Shown: piece after piece, positions 1-11,400 of the stretch
Layout of the letters: every line of letters starts with the position of its first letter
Numbering within the stretch: the first letter of the stretch is position 1
NCBI RefSeq assembly: GCF_037392515.1
Contig: NC_090283.1
Location: 25,684,249 to 25,748,248, forward strand
Direction: 5' to 3'
Length of the DNA stretch: 64,000 nt
Origin: Haliotis asinina
Taxonomy: Eukaryota; Mollusca; Gastropoda; Lepetellida; Haliotidae
Notes under the pieces: generated by a model
Told to the model about the DNA's origin: nothing
The model's database searches: none
Seen by the model: only the letters and a program-made list of their open reading frames with translations
Position numbers and translations under genes: made by a program

Positions 1-1319
1 GAAACTGTTACGCAACGCTCTGTTAATCATGTGCCTATTTTCAGACGGCTGTAACTCTGCTGCGAAAGCTTTCGATTGTTTGAATAATGTTTACAAATTG
101 ACCCAGTAAGTGTACTATACCACATTTTAAGCCTCTACTCAAGTGTTGGAAGATCACACGTAGCCATTATTTCATCATGTGCTTTAGTTCCCGTGATGTA
201 CAATATTCAATACGTGGGGACAAATATTGCAGTTTAATATGAACAGGTGAATAAATAGCGATTTAATTCCAACTTATAAGTAAAACTGATATTATTAATG
301 AAAATGTTTTTTTAGATTTTATGAAATGTAGGGGCACAGATATATGAAGGAATTGTCTTGTTCATTGTATTGGTTTGTGTCGTTTTTATAGACAAAACAA
401 TTATGAATATTGATTGACCAGGTGCGAGTTTGTCAAGAACGTTTTATGATTCATTATCAATTTTTTCGATAATAAAGTCAATTCAAATGCGATTAAAATA
501 TATCTGATGGCAGAATATCCAACTCAAACAATATTTATACTAAAATTGTTAAAAATATATAAACTAGGTCGTGTCTTAATTTGGACAAGCCTTACGTCAG
601 TATTCTAATACTTCTGTGCTGAAAAAGCGATCTCTTTGTACCTTTCATTGCATACTTATGACGTGAAATAATTACATAATCTTTAGAAGAAAAGTTTATT
701 TCCTAAATGAATATTCAATGAATATTCAGGTGTTGTGAAACTGATGCCAGACAGCTGCGCGTGTTGCTCACAATAAGATATGTAGTAAAACCGTGTAATT
801 GTTGATATATTCAGGACACTATTTGAGTGGTAAAACCATTTATTTTATATTTTGGCTAAAAAGTGTTGAATTCTGACACAGAAGCCGAGATCATTTGCAC
901 ACCGAGTGGAAATTAGCTTAGATATATACTAATCAGCAACCAGAGTCGTCTTTTTCCGACGTCACAAAATGCACAAAACATGCGGTGACGTCAACTAAAA
1001 TGTCACATTATTTTCAGTTATTTCATTACATTTGAAAATGTGGCTGTTACTCCGTTAATAATGATGCAAAATTGACCAAAATACATCTACACAAAAAGGA
1101 GAATATAGGAATCTAAGTCCTTCATGTATCGGATAGGTCCATCCAAATCGCTATTACCTGCTTTCTGGTGTAGTACATTGGCATCTTTTCTTACAAATTG
1201 TAACACTACCAAAATGTATCCTCTCACATTTTGGAAGTTTGTATTGAAGTGGTTAGGTTCGCTGTGAACAAAACATAACGAAAATATACTGTCCGTATCC
1301 ACAACAAATTCTCTCAGAA
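1..1319. other. No recognised feature
   Basis: AT-rich. The first 80 bp or so resemble 38811-38880. Two TGACGTCA-like motifs occur near 957-993. I see no convincing exon. Confidence 0.4.
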
Positions 1320-1959
1320 CGCTATGATTTAGCTCTAGTATTTCAGTTAAACTAACATTACAACAAATAATTTGTGCAGAGCAGAATTTGAGCAACTTGA
1401 AATTCCGTCCTTATGTAAACAGCCAAGATGGGCTGACGCAATGTCCTCAGCTGTATTTAAAGTACATCGTCCCCCTTTGCACATAGCTATAGAATATTAA
1501 ACTCGTTCCCCTTTCATATCAAGTCTAAAAAGTGAAAATATCGTTAAAATAAAGCAATATTTTGCTTTCCACTATAGACCCATGTAACGCGGATTAATAC
1601 ATCATATTGGTGATTGGAATGTCAACCGCTTCACTCCAGGAAAACGTACGCTGCGTAGAGGCAATGTATTTCCTATACGGCGCCAAATCACAAGAAAATA
1701 TACAAATTCGTAATTTAAATACAAATTAAATTCTTTTCAGTGGAGGAAAAAAGCAAGAATGTAATTCATCAAAACACTTCTGACGTGTAAATATTTTGAA
1801 CTTGACTAGATCTAAACTTGACCTAAATCTTGCGCTAGTCGTCATGTTGAGAAGTGTTCCCTAAGAAGAAGATTCTAGGGAGCATTTAATTAGGAGGGGC
1901 AAACTCAACAGCAAAGATGAATGTGAATAACAGGGAACTGAATGTCTCAAATAGCTGAG

Positions 1960-2440
1960 CTTAATGTTCTTCATCGGAGGTCGAGTTACTGTAAATAATT
2001 CGGCGAAGCTTTGCGCAGGATGCCAGTGACGCCTTCTCATCTCGGTTTGGAATTCCCACTTGTCGCGTTTCGATGTTTATGTTGAAGATTCCATCGAAAA
2101 TATTAGGTCTGAAAACACAGCCTACAACCTCGAACGAAGACGATTTCAAGCCTATTGTGTTCAGATACTGAGAAGTGCTTTTGACCCATACATAAGAAAC
2201 CACGGAAGGCATGGTTGGTGCGGGAAGACACGAGTGGATGCGGCTGACAGTGGCAGTGATAGAGATACAAGAGCGCCGCTCGTCTTTTGATGTGGTGTGT
2301 TACTGTAGCCCAGACAACATACACGCAGAAGGTATTCAATTTCTTGATAACATTCACAACTCTTCCAACCAACTGTCAGTCAATTTCGACGAAATCAATA
2401 ACCTCTACGGGCGACGCCATATTTGTTTACACTCATGAGA
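1960..2440. other. Less AT-rich stretch open on both strands
   Basis: This part is richer in GC than its surroundings and has short overlapping open frames on both strands (60-90 codons). I recognise no protein family and see no splice support. It could be a decayed transposon or an exon of an unseen gene. Confidence 0.2.
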
Positions 2441-2734
2441 GCCTACTAGACGTATTTGTTTACGTATTTTTATAGATTCTTTTATTTTCGTTTTTATAGT
2501 TATCATAAAATTGAAAATAATGCTAGTAACCTCACTAAATGAAATATATTTTGTCTAATTCCACAGAAGTGTTTTCGTTTTACATGCTCTCAGGTGTGAA
2601 AACTTGAATGAAAATCATGAATGAAATGAGTGATGAAAGTAGTACCAGTAATGTCAAAGTTCACGTATTAGCCAATCAAATCACTCTAAGGTGTTATGAC
2701 ACACCTTTACGAAGTACCACGTGGGTAATAATAC

Positions 2735-3470
2735 GATACAGAACATGGCTGGGAAAAATCACACCATTTCGGCTGCCATTCCTGGTTTCAGCTGCCTTCT
2801 TTGAATAAAATACAGCCAATTCTTGAAACACTGAATTGATTTCTAACAACCTGTGCTTTTCGCCAGAGACATTTAACGGGATCGGGAGGTCATGCTCACC
2901 GACGTGGTTGACACATGTCATCGTATCTAGTGGCTATTGTGTTTCAAAGGAATGGTTTCTGAATGCGAGAACTCAAATGCGCTTTATGACTTAATCTTTG
3001 CTCTGATGGGTAACAACAAGGATAATGTTCTTCCTGATTCTAATGACGCTCTTTCTGAAAAAATGAAAAACATAATGTTAACAAGATTCTGACAATCCGT
3101 CAAACGTTACTAGATAAACCTCAAGACACAGATGTCCTCTACAAGGAGTATGTTGGAGAAAAATCTGCATATTCATTCCTACACACTAATAATAGTTTGC
3201 CTACATTCTATAACATTTTTAAGAATCAACATTTTTTTACAGGCGGGTTGTTAAAATACAGCAAATTCTTGAAACATCGTCAGAATTGATCTCCAGCAAC
3301 TTGTGCTTGTCGTCAGACAAGATTATTGACAATCCGTCAAAAGTTACCAGATAAAACTCAAGACACAGACGTCCTCATGCTGGCGAAACATTTGCATATT
3401 TAAACCTTTTCAGAGCGAGAGATGCTAAAATTGATCAAAGACAGTAAACCACTTGCGGTTTGGCCCTTAT
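2735..3470 (+). pseudogene. Decayed copy of an unrecognised coding segment
   Basis: The stretch matches 41633-42240, where a 76-codon frame is open, but here the frame is broken by stops and frameshifts, and part of it (about 3240-3470) is repeated. I do not recognise the product. Confidence 0.45.
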
Positions 3471-3479
3471 ACCAACCAA

Positions 3480-4250
3480 ACATCTTCTGGACTACATTCA
3501 CGCACTGCTTCCTGTCAAAACTATCATTGTAAGTCGGAGTCTGCAGCCAGGAGTGTTTCTAGAAGTCTTGAAGGAGGATTGTGAAGCCACTCAATAAGAT
3601 GCGAGACCTTGACGACTCTGTTCTGAACAATATCGCAAAAATATAATTTCGTCTCAGAGATGAAACTGCATTTTGATCCATACGTTAAAACCACCCGTTA
3701 ATATCTTTTTACAGATAAGGTTCTGACAGTTCAGTGATGCAAGCATAACGATAAAGCCTCATATCTTTTGACTATTCTGATTCTGAAGTCATGTAAGCAT
3801 ATACTAGTGCCTTTTTAGACGGTTTCATGAAAAAAGGCCAATCTGGCAGATCTTTCATGAAACGCTGAAACTGGAGAATCAATTTGAAATTTCGATAGTA
3901 TCATTACAGGAAAGATCACTGTGATTGGTGGTATACTGGTATGCTTTTGCTGTACATATCAGGGTATTATTTCGGTGAGGTGCCAAGATAACATTTGCCA
4001 TGGCTTCAGTTTCTTAAACTTTCGGTCGTTTTCAAGCGTGTTGTCTTGAACCTCACCATTCTCAGACCGATTGTAGGTAACCTATTTTACGTGAGGCTCT
4101 CGTCTTTATGTGAAAATGTCTTACCTGTCATATACCGCATACATCATCAGCACTGAACGGTCGGTATCGGTTTACGAAACGCAGTTCAATTTTCTTTATG
4201 TTTGACAGGTTATGATAAAAATGCAGCAGAGAAGGTTTGGGTGATCCTGG
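3480..4250. other. No recognised feature
   Basis: AT-rich intergenic sequence; no repeat or coding signal seen. Confidence 0.4.
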
Positions 4251-4317
4251 CACAGTTAGGCCGGCATATGTACTAGTGGAGTTCAATCAGGTTTGAAACA
4301 TCGATATAAAACAGACT

Positions 4318-5237
4318 TCATGACCATTCTTTTACTTTTACTTTTGAACATAACACCCCCTTCATGTCAATACACTTATTCCATATTTCTTTGCCACTTT
4401 TGTAGAGGTCTTCAGGTTGCCCCACTAACCACGCCTCTGTGACAGGTTTGACATCTTCGTCATCCCGGAAGTGCCTTCCACTTAGGGCAGATTTCAGGTT
4501 CCTGAACAGGAAGTAGTGGCTGGGGGCTAGGTCTGGACTGTAGGCAGGGTGATTTAACTGTTCGAATCCACATTCATGTAGTGCAGCCTGTGCAACTCGA
4601 GACTTGGGAACTGGGGCATTGTCGTGCAAAAGCAGAACACCACGTGACAACATTCCACAACGTTTCTGTGGAATGGATTGTGGCAGTTATTGCACTAAAT
4701 TGACATAATATGGACCATTCGTTGTAGTTTTGCATGGCAAGTAATCAATTAATAATATGCCTTTGGTATCCCAAAAGGTAGTGGCCATAACCTTGCCCGC
4801 AGATGGTTGAGTGCGAAACCTCTGTGGAGGTGGGGAACTCGGGTGCTTTCACTGCATGGAATCCAGTTTAGCTTCAGGGTCCCATTGGTGGATCCATGTT
4901 TTGTCACCTGTCACCAGATGAGAAAGAAATCTTGCAGATACTTTGGACATTCCAAGATGATCTAAATTATCTTTTCAACACTCCCAACCGATATCTGGAA
5001 TTCCAAAGACAGGTCTGACACTTTCACTTGTCGGTCTGCTAAAATTCTTTCTTTTTCTGTAGGGGCGACAACTTCCGTTTGGGTGACCTCTGAGGGCCTT
5101 CCTGACCGTGCTTCATTGTCTATGGACTTCCTGCCCCGCTTAAAATGAAGAGACCAAACTGTGGAAAAGCTAGGAACATTCTCACCCATAACATTACACA
5201 TGCGATTACATATGATATATATTCTGTACCTTTGCAT
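4318..5237 (-). pseudogene. Mariner-family transposase, broken
   Basis: On the minus strand the N-terminal part (5237-4962) has the mariner helix-turn-helix region with RSGRPSEV. The middle reads VTGDKTWIHQWDPEAK, holding the first catalytic Asp. The C-terminal part (4653-4318) reads LHDNAPVPKS with the second Asp, then HPAYSPDLAPSHYFLF. In mariner (DD34D) the third Asp lies in PSDY; here it is His, so the catalytic triad is incomplete. There are also stops and frameshifts between the parts. I could not define terminal repeats. This is an inactive relic in the region upstream of gene A. Confidence 0.82.
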
Positions 5238-5399
5238 CCTTCCTCTGTAAAGGAAATTTACTGCAGCGCGTTGCTCATGTTTGAGAGGATATCCATGATG
5301 ATGGAGACATCTCGGTCAATGGAACATTTATATCTAAATTATTGTTGCGTCTAGGAATTGTTATGACATGTGTCAACATTATGCTTTGACTAAGGTAAC

Positions 5400-6080
5400 C
5401 TGCTAAGAGCTGACACTGCAAATGTAAACACACATGCCCAGCTTGCAAAACTAATTGAACGCCCTTCGTTTATATACTGTATATATAAAGCGCATATCCA
5501 GACAACTAGAAAATACTCTTGTGTTTTGTCCGCAGTCAATGGATATCAGTCTCAGCGGTACGTAACGCTATCCATCTCATAAGAAAAAAACTGAATCATC
5601 TTCAACTGCCTTAGCGACCCCATGGTGTTTCCCCAGATCGGTGTCTAGATCTCCCAGGGACACAATCGTGGTCAAATGCGGCACGCGGGTGTGCAACTGA
5701 ATTCCACGTCAAATGATTGCAGCAGTCCGATGATGGACTCATCTTTGGCTTGCTTTGTTACTGTTAATGTATATATTGTTGTGTTGGTGATATGGATTGC
5801 AAGTATCAGTTCAATATGACTATATGTGATTCTGAAAAGAAATTAGGAGATAAGCATCATGTGTTGTCCAATTTCCGGGTGTTATTGAGTATTTGAAGCA
5901 CGGGAATGTATTTGGAACCGACGGCGTCGGGCAGGCTTGTTTTCCATGGGAAACAAGATTCGGTCAGTGCTGGACAAGACCTTGTGATGATAAGGGCCAA
6001 TTTACCACATAAAAATATGATTGTACTGGCCACCACTAATGACCAGCTAATAGAATACACAACGATTTAACTGAGTTGTG
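5400..6080. other. No recognised feature
   Basis: I see no coding or repeat structure here. This stretch has no clear match in copy B. Confidence 0.35.
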
Positions 6081-6081
6081 A

Positions 6082-6346
6082 TGTTGTGGCCAATTGTCCG
6101 AAGAAATGCTGACTTCTCGCCACGTTTTGCTGACTGGTGCAACGTCGGCAAGGTGTACAGATAGATGCTGACTGGTCTCCACGTATTGCTGACATGTTCC
6201 TGGGGAGCAGTCCCCATATAAGCAGCACCGTAAATAAAGTCGACAGAGAGGAAACTTGAGGCACAGAAGGGCGCTGAACGCCGACCAGCGGACACCACCA
6301 CCAGTCACGGTTAGCAGACCAGCTGAACAGCGAAGTCCGAAGAACA
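6082..6346 (+). repeat. Candidate solo LTR
   Basis: A 265-bp stretch begins TGTTGTGG and ends GAAGAACA. It has a TATA-like CATATAAGC near 6215 and AATAAA at 6233-6238, close together as in short retroviral-type LTRs. It is followed by TTGGTTAGACCCGGTGAGCG, which could be a primer-binding site and leader. No target duplication was found and there is no gag/pol nearby. No counterpart is seen in copy B. Confidence 0.3.
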
Positions 6347-7047
6347 AAACTTGGTTAGACCCGGTGAGCGCCTGAGAAGTACCTAGACTCTCTCATAGTC
6401 TCCGATACATTCTGTTGTTACTGTTGACTGTTTCAATTATATTATACGTCGTAATTAACGAACACTGTTGAAACTGTTCATCCTTCGTTGTGTTATCGTG
6501 CTTACACTGTCTGCGCTCGTATACAGTATACGGGTACAGCAGTGAAGTGTCATCAGTTGCAATTGGCGTTTCAGCTGGAGTTACTCATTTTACGTCACAG
6601 TATGATTTGAATGACGTCACCACTGTTGATAACAGTGAGTAATTGATACAGTGAGTGTTTATCTAAAATATACATGTACGTATATGATATTATATTTCTC
6701 TCTGTCTATATGGCATGATTGGTCATTTTCGCCTACTATATAAACAATCGCATTAAAATTATTAATGTTTGAATAACCGTTTTCAAAGCATATATTGTCA
6801 ATAACTCATTTTACTGAATCGTTCAATCATATGCATGATTGTGTCATGTAAGCTATAGCAATGGCAGAAGTGCAAACTGCTTGAGTGATGTGACATCTGT
6901 GTCTATATTTCAATCTTTTCTAGGTAACTATTGTCACAGTGTGCGAAATAAACATTTAGTAAACGTAAGACACATCTAGTGCTGAAAGGCTGGTCCTAAC
7001 TGTCTCGGTTTACAGAAGTGCAATATGTTTTTTTTCTAAAACTGACT

Positions 7048-7316
7048 GACCCGTGAAGGTCCCGGGGTAAAATGGGCCTTCAGCAACACATGCTTGCCAT
7101 AAAAGGCGACTATGCTTGTCGTAAGAGGCGACTAACGGGACCGGGTGGTCAGACTCGCTGACTTGGTTGACACATGTCATCGGTTCCCAATTGCGCAGAT
7201 CGATGTTCATGCTGTTGATCACTTGATTGTCTGGTCCAGACTCTATTATTCACAGACCGCCGCCATATAGCTGGAATATTGCTGAGTGCGACGTAAAACT
7301 AAACTCACTCACTCAC
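7048..7316 (+). mobile_element. SINE (GACCCGTGAAGG family), with target duplication
   Basis: Begins GACCCGTGAAGG and ends in (ACTC)n, flanked by an 11-bp duplication TAAAACTGACT (7037-7047 and 7317-7327). Copy B lacks it at the matching place (near 42953-42985), so the insertion followed the segmental duplication. The core has a GATCGATG...GTTGATCACTTG block related to the 28-bp satellite. Confidence 0.85.
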
Positions 7317-7656
7317 TAAAACTGACTACCGCCGCTCTCATCGTGACAGGTTTATGTGCCATGTATTGCAGACCAAAAGAGAACTATTTATTCTACTGTT
7401 GCTGCATTCCAGTACTTGTAACTTCTACATGATTGCCTGAACATGGTTTGCATGGATACATGACATCAGTTGATGCCACATGAATATAATCACATATTTT
7501 GACCTTTTCTCTAATGTTCATCAATAACCAACGTCCCAGAAATGAGTCAGTGATAACACCGGTCGAGGTCGACGTGTCCTAGCCGCAGCAAACTCAGTCA
7601 ATTGCTTGGCTTTAATGTGAGGTTACAAAACGAACCATGCACACACACATCCCCTC

Positions 7657-7812
7657 TGTTTGTGTATGTATGTATGTATGTATGTATGTATGTGCGTGCG
7701 TGCGTGCGTGCGTGCGTGAGTGAGTGAGTGCGTGCGTGCGTGAGTGAGTGAGTGCGTGCGTGCGTGCGTGAGTGAGTGAGTGTGTGTGTGCGTGAGTGTG
7801 TGTGTGTAATGG
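7657..7812. repeat. Compound microsatellite (TGTA)n(TGCG)n(TGAG)n
   Basis: Successive runs of TGTA, TGCG, TGAG and TG. The matching site in copy B (44368-44468) holds a different array built on GACA, so this spot is unstable in both copies. Confidence 0.9.
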
Positions 7813-7919
7813 TGGAAAAGTCTACAACATATCTTGTGTAGATAGTATCTGGTTGACTTAACGTCTGTTGTCGCTGAAATTCAATGTGTGTAGATCTAGC
7901 ATGTATGACAGTCCGTTAG

Positions 7920-8033
7920 AACTGATCTACAGCTACACAATCTGGATACATGCCATGGAATTCCATCTACGTAGATCGATGGTCATGATGTGAAACACTT
8001 GACTGCTTGGTCAGGACACCGGCATTGAACACC
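7920..8033 (+). repeat. Diverged SINE-like core with a single satellite-like unit
   Basis: 7974-8001 reads nearly as one unit of the 28-bp satellite (TCGATGGTCATGATGTGAAA then CACTTGAC). Flanks on both sides match the flanks of the satellite in copy B: GTAGATAGTATCTGGTTGA before, and GCATTGTAGA with GAGAAAGTCGG after. The sequence around the unit resembles the core of the GACCCGTGAAGG SINEs. Confidence 0.75.
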
Positions 8034-8060
8034 GGCATTGTAGAATAACTATGGAAACGA

Positions 8061-8124
8061 GAAAGTCGGATGTTGATGTACCATGGGTAACAGAAAGTAG
8101 GATAGAGATATATCATGTATAAGG
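8061..8124 (+). repeat. 32-bp repeat, two units (copy A)
   Basis: Two degenerate units starting GAAAGTCGGATGTTGATGTA. The matching site in copy B has at least five units (49533-49692). Confidence 0.6.
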
Positions 8125-8307
8125 GAAGGCATGGATAGGCGTAGAGTTTCTATAGGTTACAGATGACGAATAGGATCTATTTGTCAGTGGAGATTACTGC
8201 AAGTCACTGTCATGGCGTTGCAGTCTTGTCACCAAGGAATAGACATGCACTGCTGAGTGAAGTTAGACGTTGTATCATAACACAGGGTGTAAACGTGCAA
8301 GCAAGTG

Positions 8308-8336
8308 TGCGCATGCGTTTACAGTGCTATATATAA
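8308..8336 (+). promoter_or_regulatory. Core promoter of SDR gene A (NRF-1-like site and TATA box)
   Basis: TGCGCATGCG at 8308-8317 resembles the palindromic NRF-1 site, and TATATATAA at 8328-8336 is a strong TATA box about 98 bp before the ATG. The same pair, with the same spacing, lies upstream of gene B. Transcription would start near 8360, giving a 5' leader of about 75 nt (inference). Confidence 0.7.
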
Positions 8337-8433
8337 CTTGGCCCGTTCTAGCTGTAGATACACAGTCGCCAGCCGCCGTGCAAGGTATTACAGGTATTGC
8401 GACACACCGGCTGAACTAGTCACTGCTGTTGAA

Positions 8434-8467
8434 ATGGCGCTGAGAGGAAAGGTTGCTATCATTACAG
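8434..8467 (+). CDS. SDR gene A exon 1
   Basis: Encodes residues 1-11 (MALRGKVAIIT) plus the first base of Gly12. It is followed by a GTGAG donor. The 5' untranslated part extends upstream to a start site probably near 8360. Confidence 0.92.
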
Positions 8468-11400
8468 GTGAGATTGTTAATTATTTGGGTATCAGAGATC
8501 TGCTTTTCATATGTTTGCATTCCCCGCATGTAAGCAAGTATAATGATCTTCCGGGGTTTGTTTCTGACTCTGAACAGCATAAGATGAGGCTTATTGAATA
8601 GCTGATAAAGACAAGAGAGACTACACCTAACCTGGCTCACAGTTCCTGAACTGCACAATAAGTTACTCATGATGCGATAAGTACTAATTCAAGTTTAGCG
8701 AGAAGACGCAAGCGCTGAATGTGGCATTGAAATCTATGTCATAACATGAACTGTGTGCATGAAGCCATATATATATTCTGATAGCATCCAGGCATATAAG
8801 GACAGTAAGTATTTATAACTGATGTAATAATTAAAATGATAAACATGCACAAGTAAAATGATAGAAAACAACACATACCGGACGGTCAAAGATATTTCTT
8901 GTACTGAAGACCTCCGGCCCATATACCAGTAATACAAGCATATTATCAGCACGTGTTACAGACATTTCGCGAAAGAAATTACAGTTTAGATAAGGTATTG
9001 ATTCTAAAGATAACAACATGTTTTATATAGAGGGCAAGATTGCGTATTACATTTTCATTTTTGGAGCATATAATGGAAACAAAGACAGTTGAGGGGTATC
9101 TTAATAGGTAGTTATTTGGGATATATTTCTGCCTTAAATCGACAAAAACGAAGTGAATTTCATCTTCTGTTGCTGAGTTACAGAGTGCAAATACCCTTAA
9201 ACGTCTCTTTATTGAAAGTCGTCTGCCCCTGTTTACTGATAAGTCTCATAAGCCCAATCGAAAAAATGACAAATATGCGTCTGATATTTCTAGATGTCAA
9301 TAACAGATAGATACAGATCAGGCTGAATTAAGCTCTTATGCGATCTGTACAGCTGATATCTTGGACTATTGTCTTAACAGGAATGCCATTCTAAAAGGAC
9401 TGTTCACGAAATTGCTGAATAAATAGATTAATATTACCAACTATTTGATTTAGCCACACAAATCCAGACCCATGAGAAAATAAAAGGTTTCTAATATGGG
9501 ACGCCCATGTTGTCTTACCCCTATCATCTAAAACTACACGCATGTTATCAGCTCGTTTTGAGATTCTTTGTTCGTGCATTCCAGGGATCTTTAACCAATA
9601 TTTTAGACTTCTGATTTATGAACTTATATATATATCGGATACCTACCGCATTCTTCATAGACCATACAAGTTGGCATTGCTTGCGCAACATTTAAAAATC
9701 TTGTACACGCTAAAAATTCATAGCGTTGGAATCCCAAATTTCAGAGCAACAGAGCATAATCGGTTGGATTTGTGCATCAAACAAAACGTATTTTCGGGGT
9801 TAAAATTCCAAAGTTCTGGGAAACTGGCATATCATTAATAAGAGCCGTCTTAGCACGATATTCATGGTATTGGAAAACACATGTCCAAGATAGGTATATT
9901 GATTAACATTTTTGCTCAAAAAGTGTTCTTTACAGACGACAGGCCCACCTCTTCCCAAGATAACTATGTTTGTTTAGTCAAAATTAACAAATAATTTCCA
10001 TTCATTTGTGTAACGTTCCCAACTATTCAGTTGGTTTTGTAAGCCAGCAATAGTATCTGACACTAAAATTACATCACCGGTAAAAAGGAGGATAAAGATT
10101 TCAGTCATATCATGGAATATTTGCTCCCCAGGTTTACCTGAATTAGAAATATCATAATACAGTTCGCTTATGAAGAAAGCAAACAATAAAGGGCTTAAAA
10201 TACACCCTCGCCGAACTCCCATGGGCCAGTCGAAAAAATCATCACCACAATGAGCACATGATTTAACATTCAACTACATAGATTTTAGAACAGAATACAT
10301 TTTCCTTTGCAAACCAGACTTTCGTAAGCAGTGCCATAATTTCCAACGATCCTCAGAGTCAAATGCTTTCCTAAAGTCCACAAATGCTTCATAACGTTTA
10401 TGTTTATTATGCGACAGACACTTTCGTATTATCGCATATAGTGTAAAGATATGGTCAGTAGCTGAATAATTTCTTCTAAAAGCCGGCTGGCATTCAGGAA
10501 TTAAATTTCTTAGGTTTGACCAGTTACACGACTTTGCATCGTGTATTCGTAAGATCTTGTTCTCACGTGGTTTTGGTTATGTGTGAATGTTCCAATCTGT
10601 AGGAGATATATCCCCTTTTATTAATGCCTTTAAAATGTTGCTATTAATATGTTTTTCCAGTCGTGGACTTGTACTCTGAATAATAGCTCCAGATATTGTT
10701 TATATCGTGAATATAAAAGCATTTTAGCTCCTGAGAAATATCTAGATTGCACTATTGACAAACGACTAAGGAATATATTTGTTAAGTTTAGATGTGGTTT
10801 ATTAAGATTAAAATGTAACGAAGGGAGATGGTTAGGAATAGATAAATTTCAGCGTTTATGTCCATATTGTAATTTAGCTATTGAAGACGAGTACCATTTT
10901 GTATTCATTTGTACATTATATAGCACGCTACGAATTAAGTACCTCCCTTCTGTGTATCATCAAATCCGAATATGTACAAATTTAGATCCCTTCTATTAAC
11001 GGATAATGTAGTAGTTTTAAAAAAAGCTGAAGTAAATTCCTATGGCATGCATAATATAAATTAAGAGAAAATACATGTACAACTTTAGATAGTAGATAAA
11101 CATCACATAGACAGTATATGAGTACCATAACATATATAATATACATTGTATATACAGCTGTATACTCTGCATTGTATCTGGACCTGAGGCCTTCGTACTA
11201 GAAATAGATACTTGACTGTCTGACCAGTTTGTGATTTTATTATTTAAAACATATTTTCCCAATAACGCTCATTAAAGATATGCCTCTATAATGATCTGGA
11301 ATGTCTTGAGCCCCATTTTTATGTATAGATAACTGAGCGAGACAGAAGTGGAATTGTTTTCACGTTTAAACATAATCTCTGTTTCAGGTTCCAGTTCAGG

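Noticed and set aside
1961..2438. Possible exon of a host gene
   Set aside because: The frames on both strands overlap and none shows a known domain or clear splice sites; kept only as an unexplained stretch.
6036..6347. 103-codon minus-strand frame with Cys-rich product
   Set aside because: It coincides with the candidate LTR, has no family match and overlaps two other frames on the same strand.
8880..11215. Twin-priming 5' inversion of a single LINE
   Set aside because: The minus-strand arm continues past the junction region to its own 3' untranslated end at 8880, and the plus-strand arm has another 3' end at 11215. A twin-primed insertion has only one.
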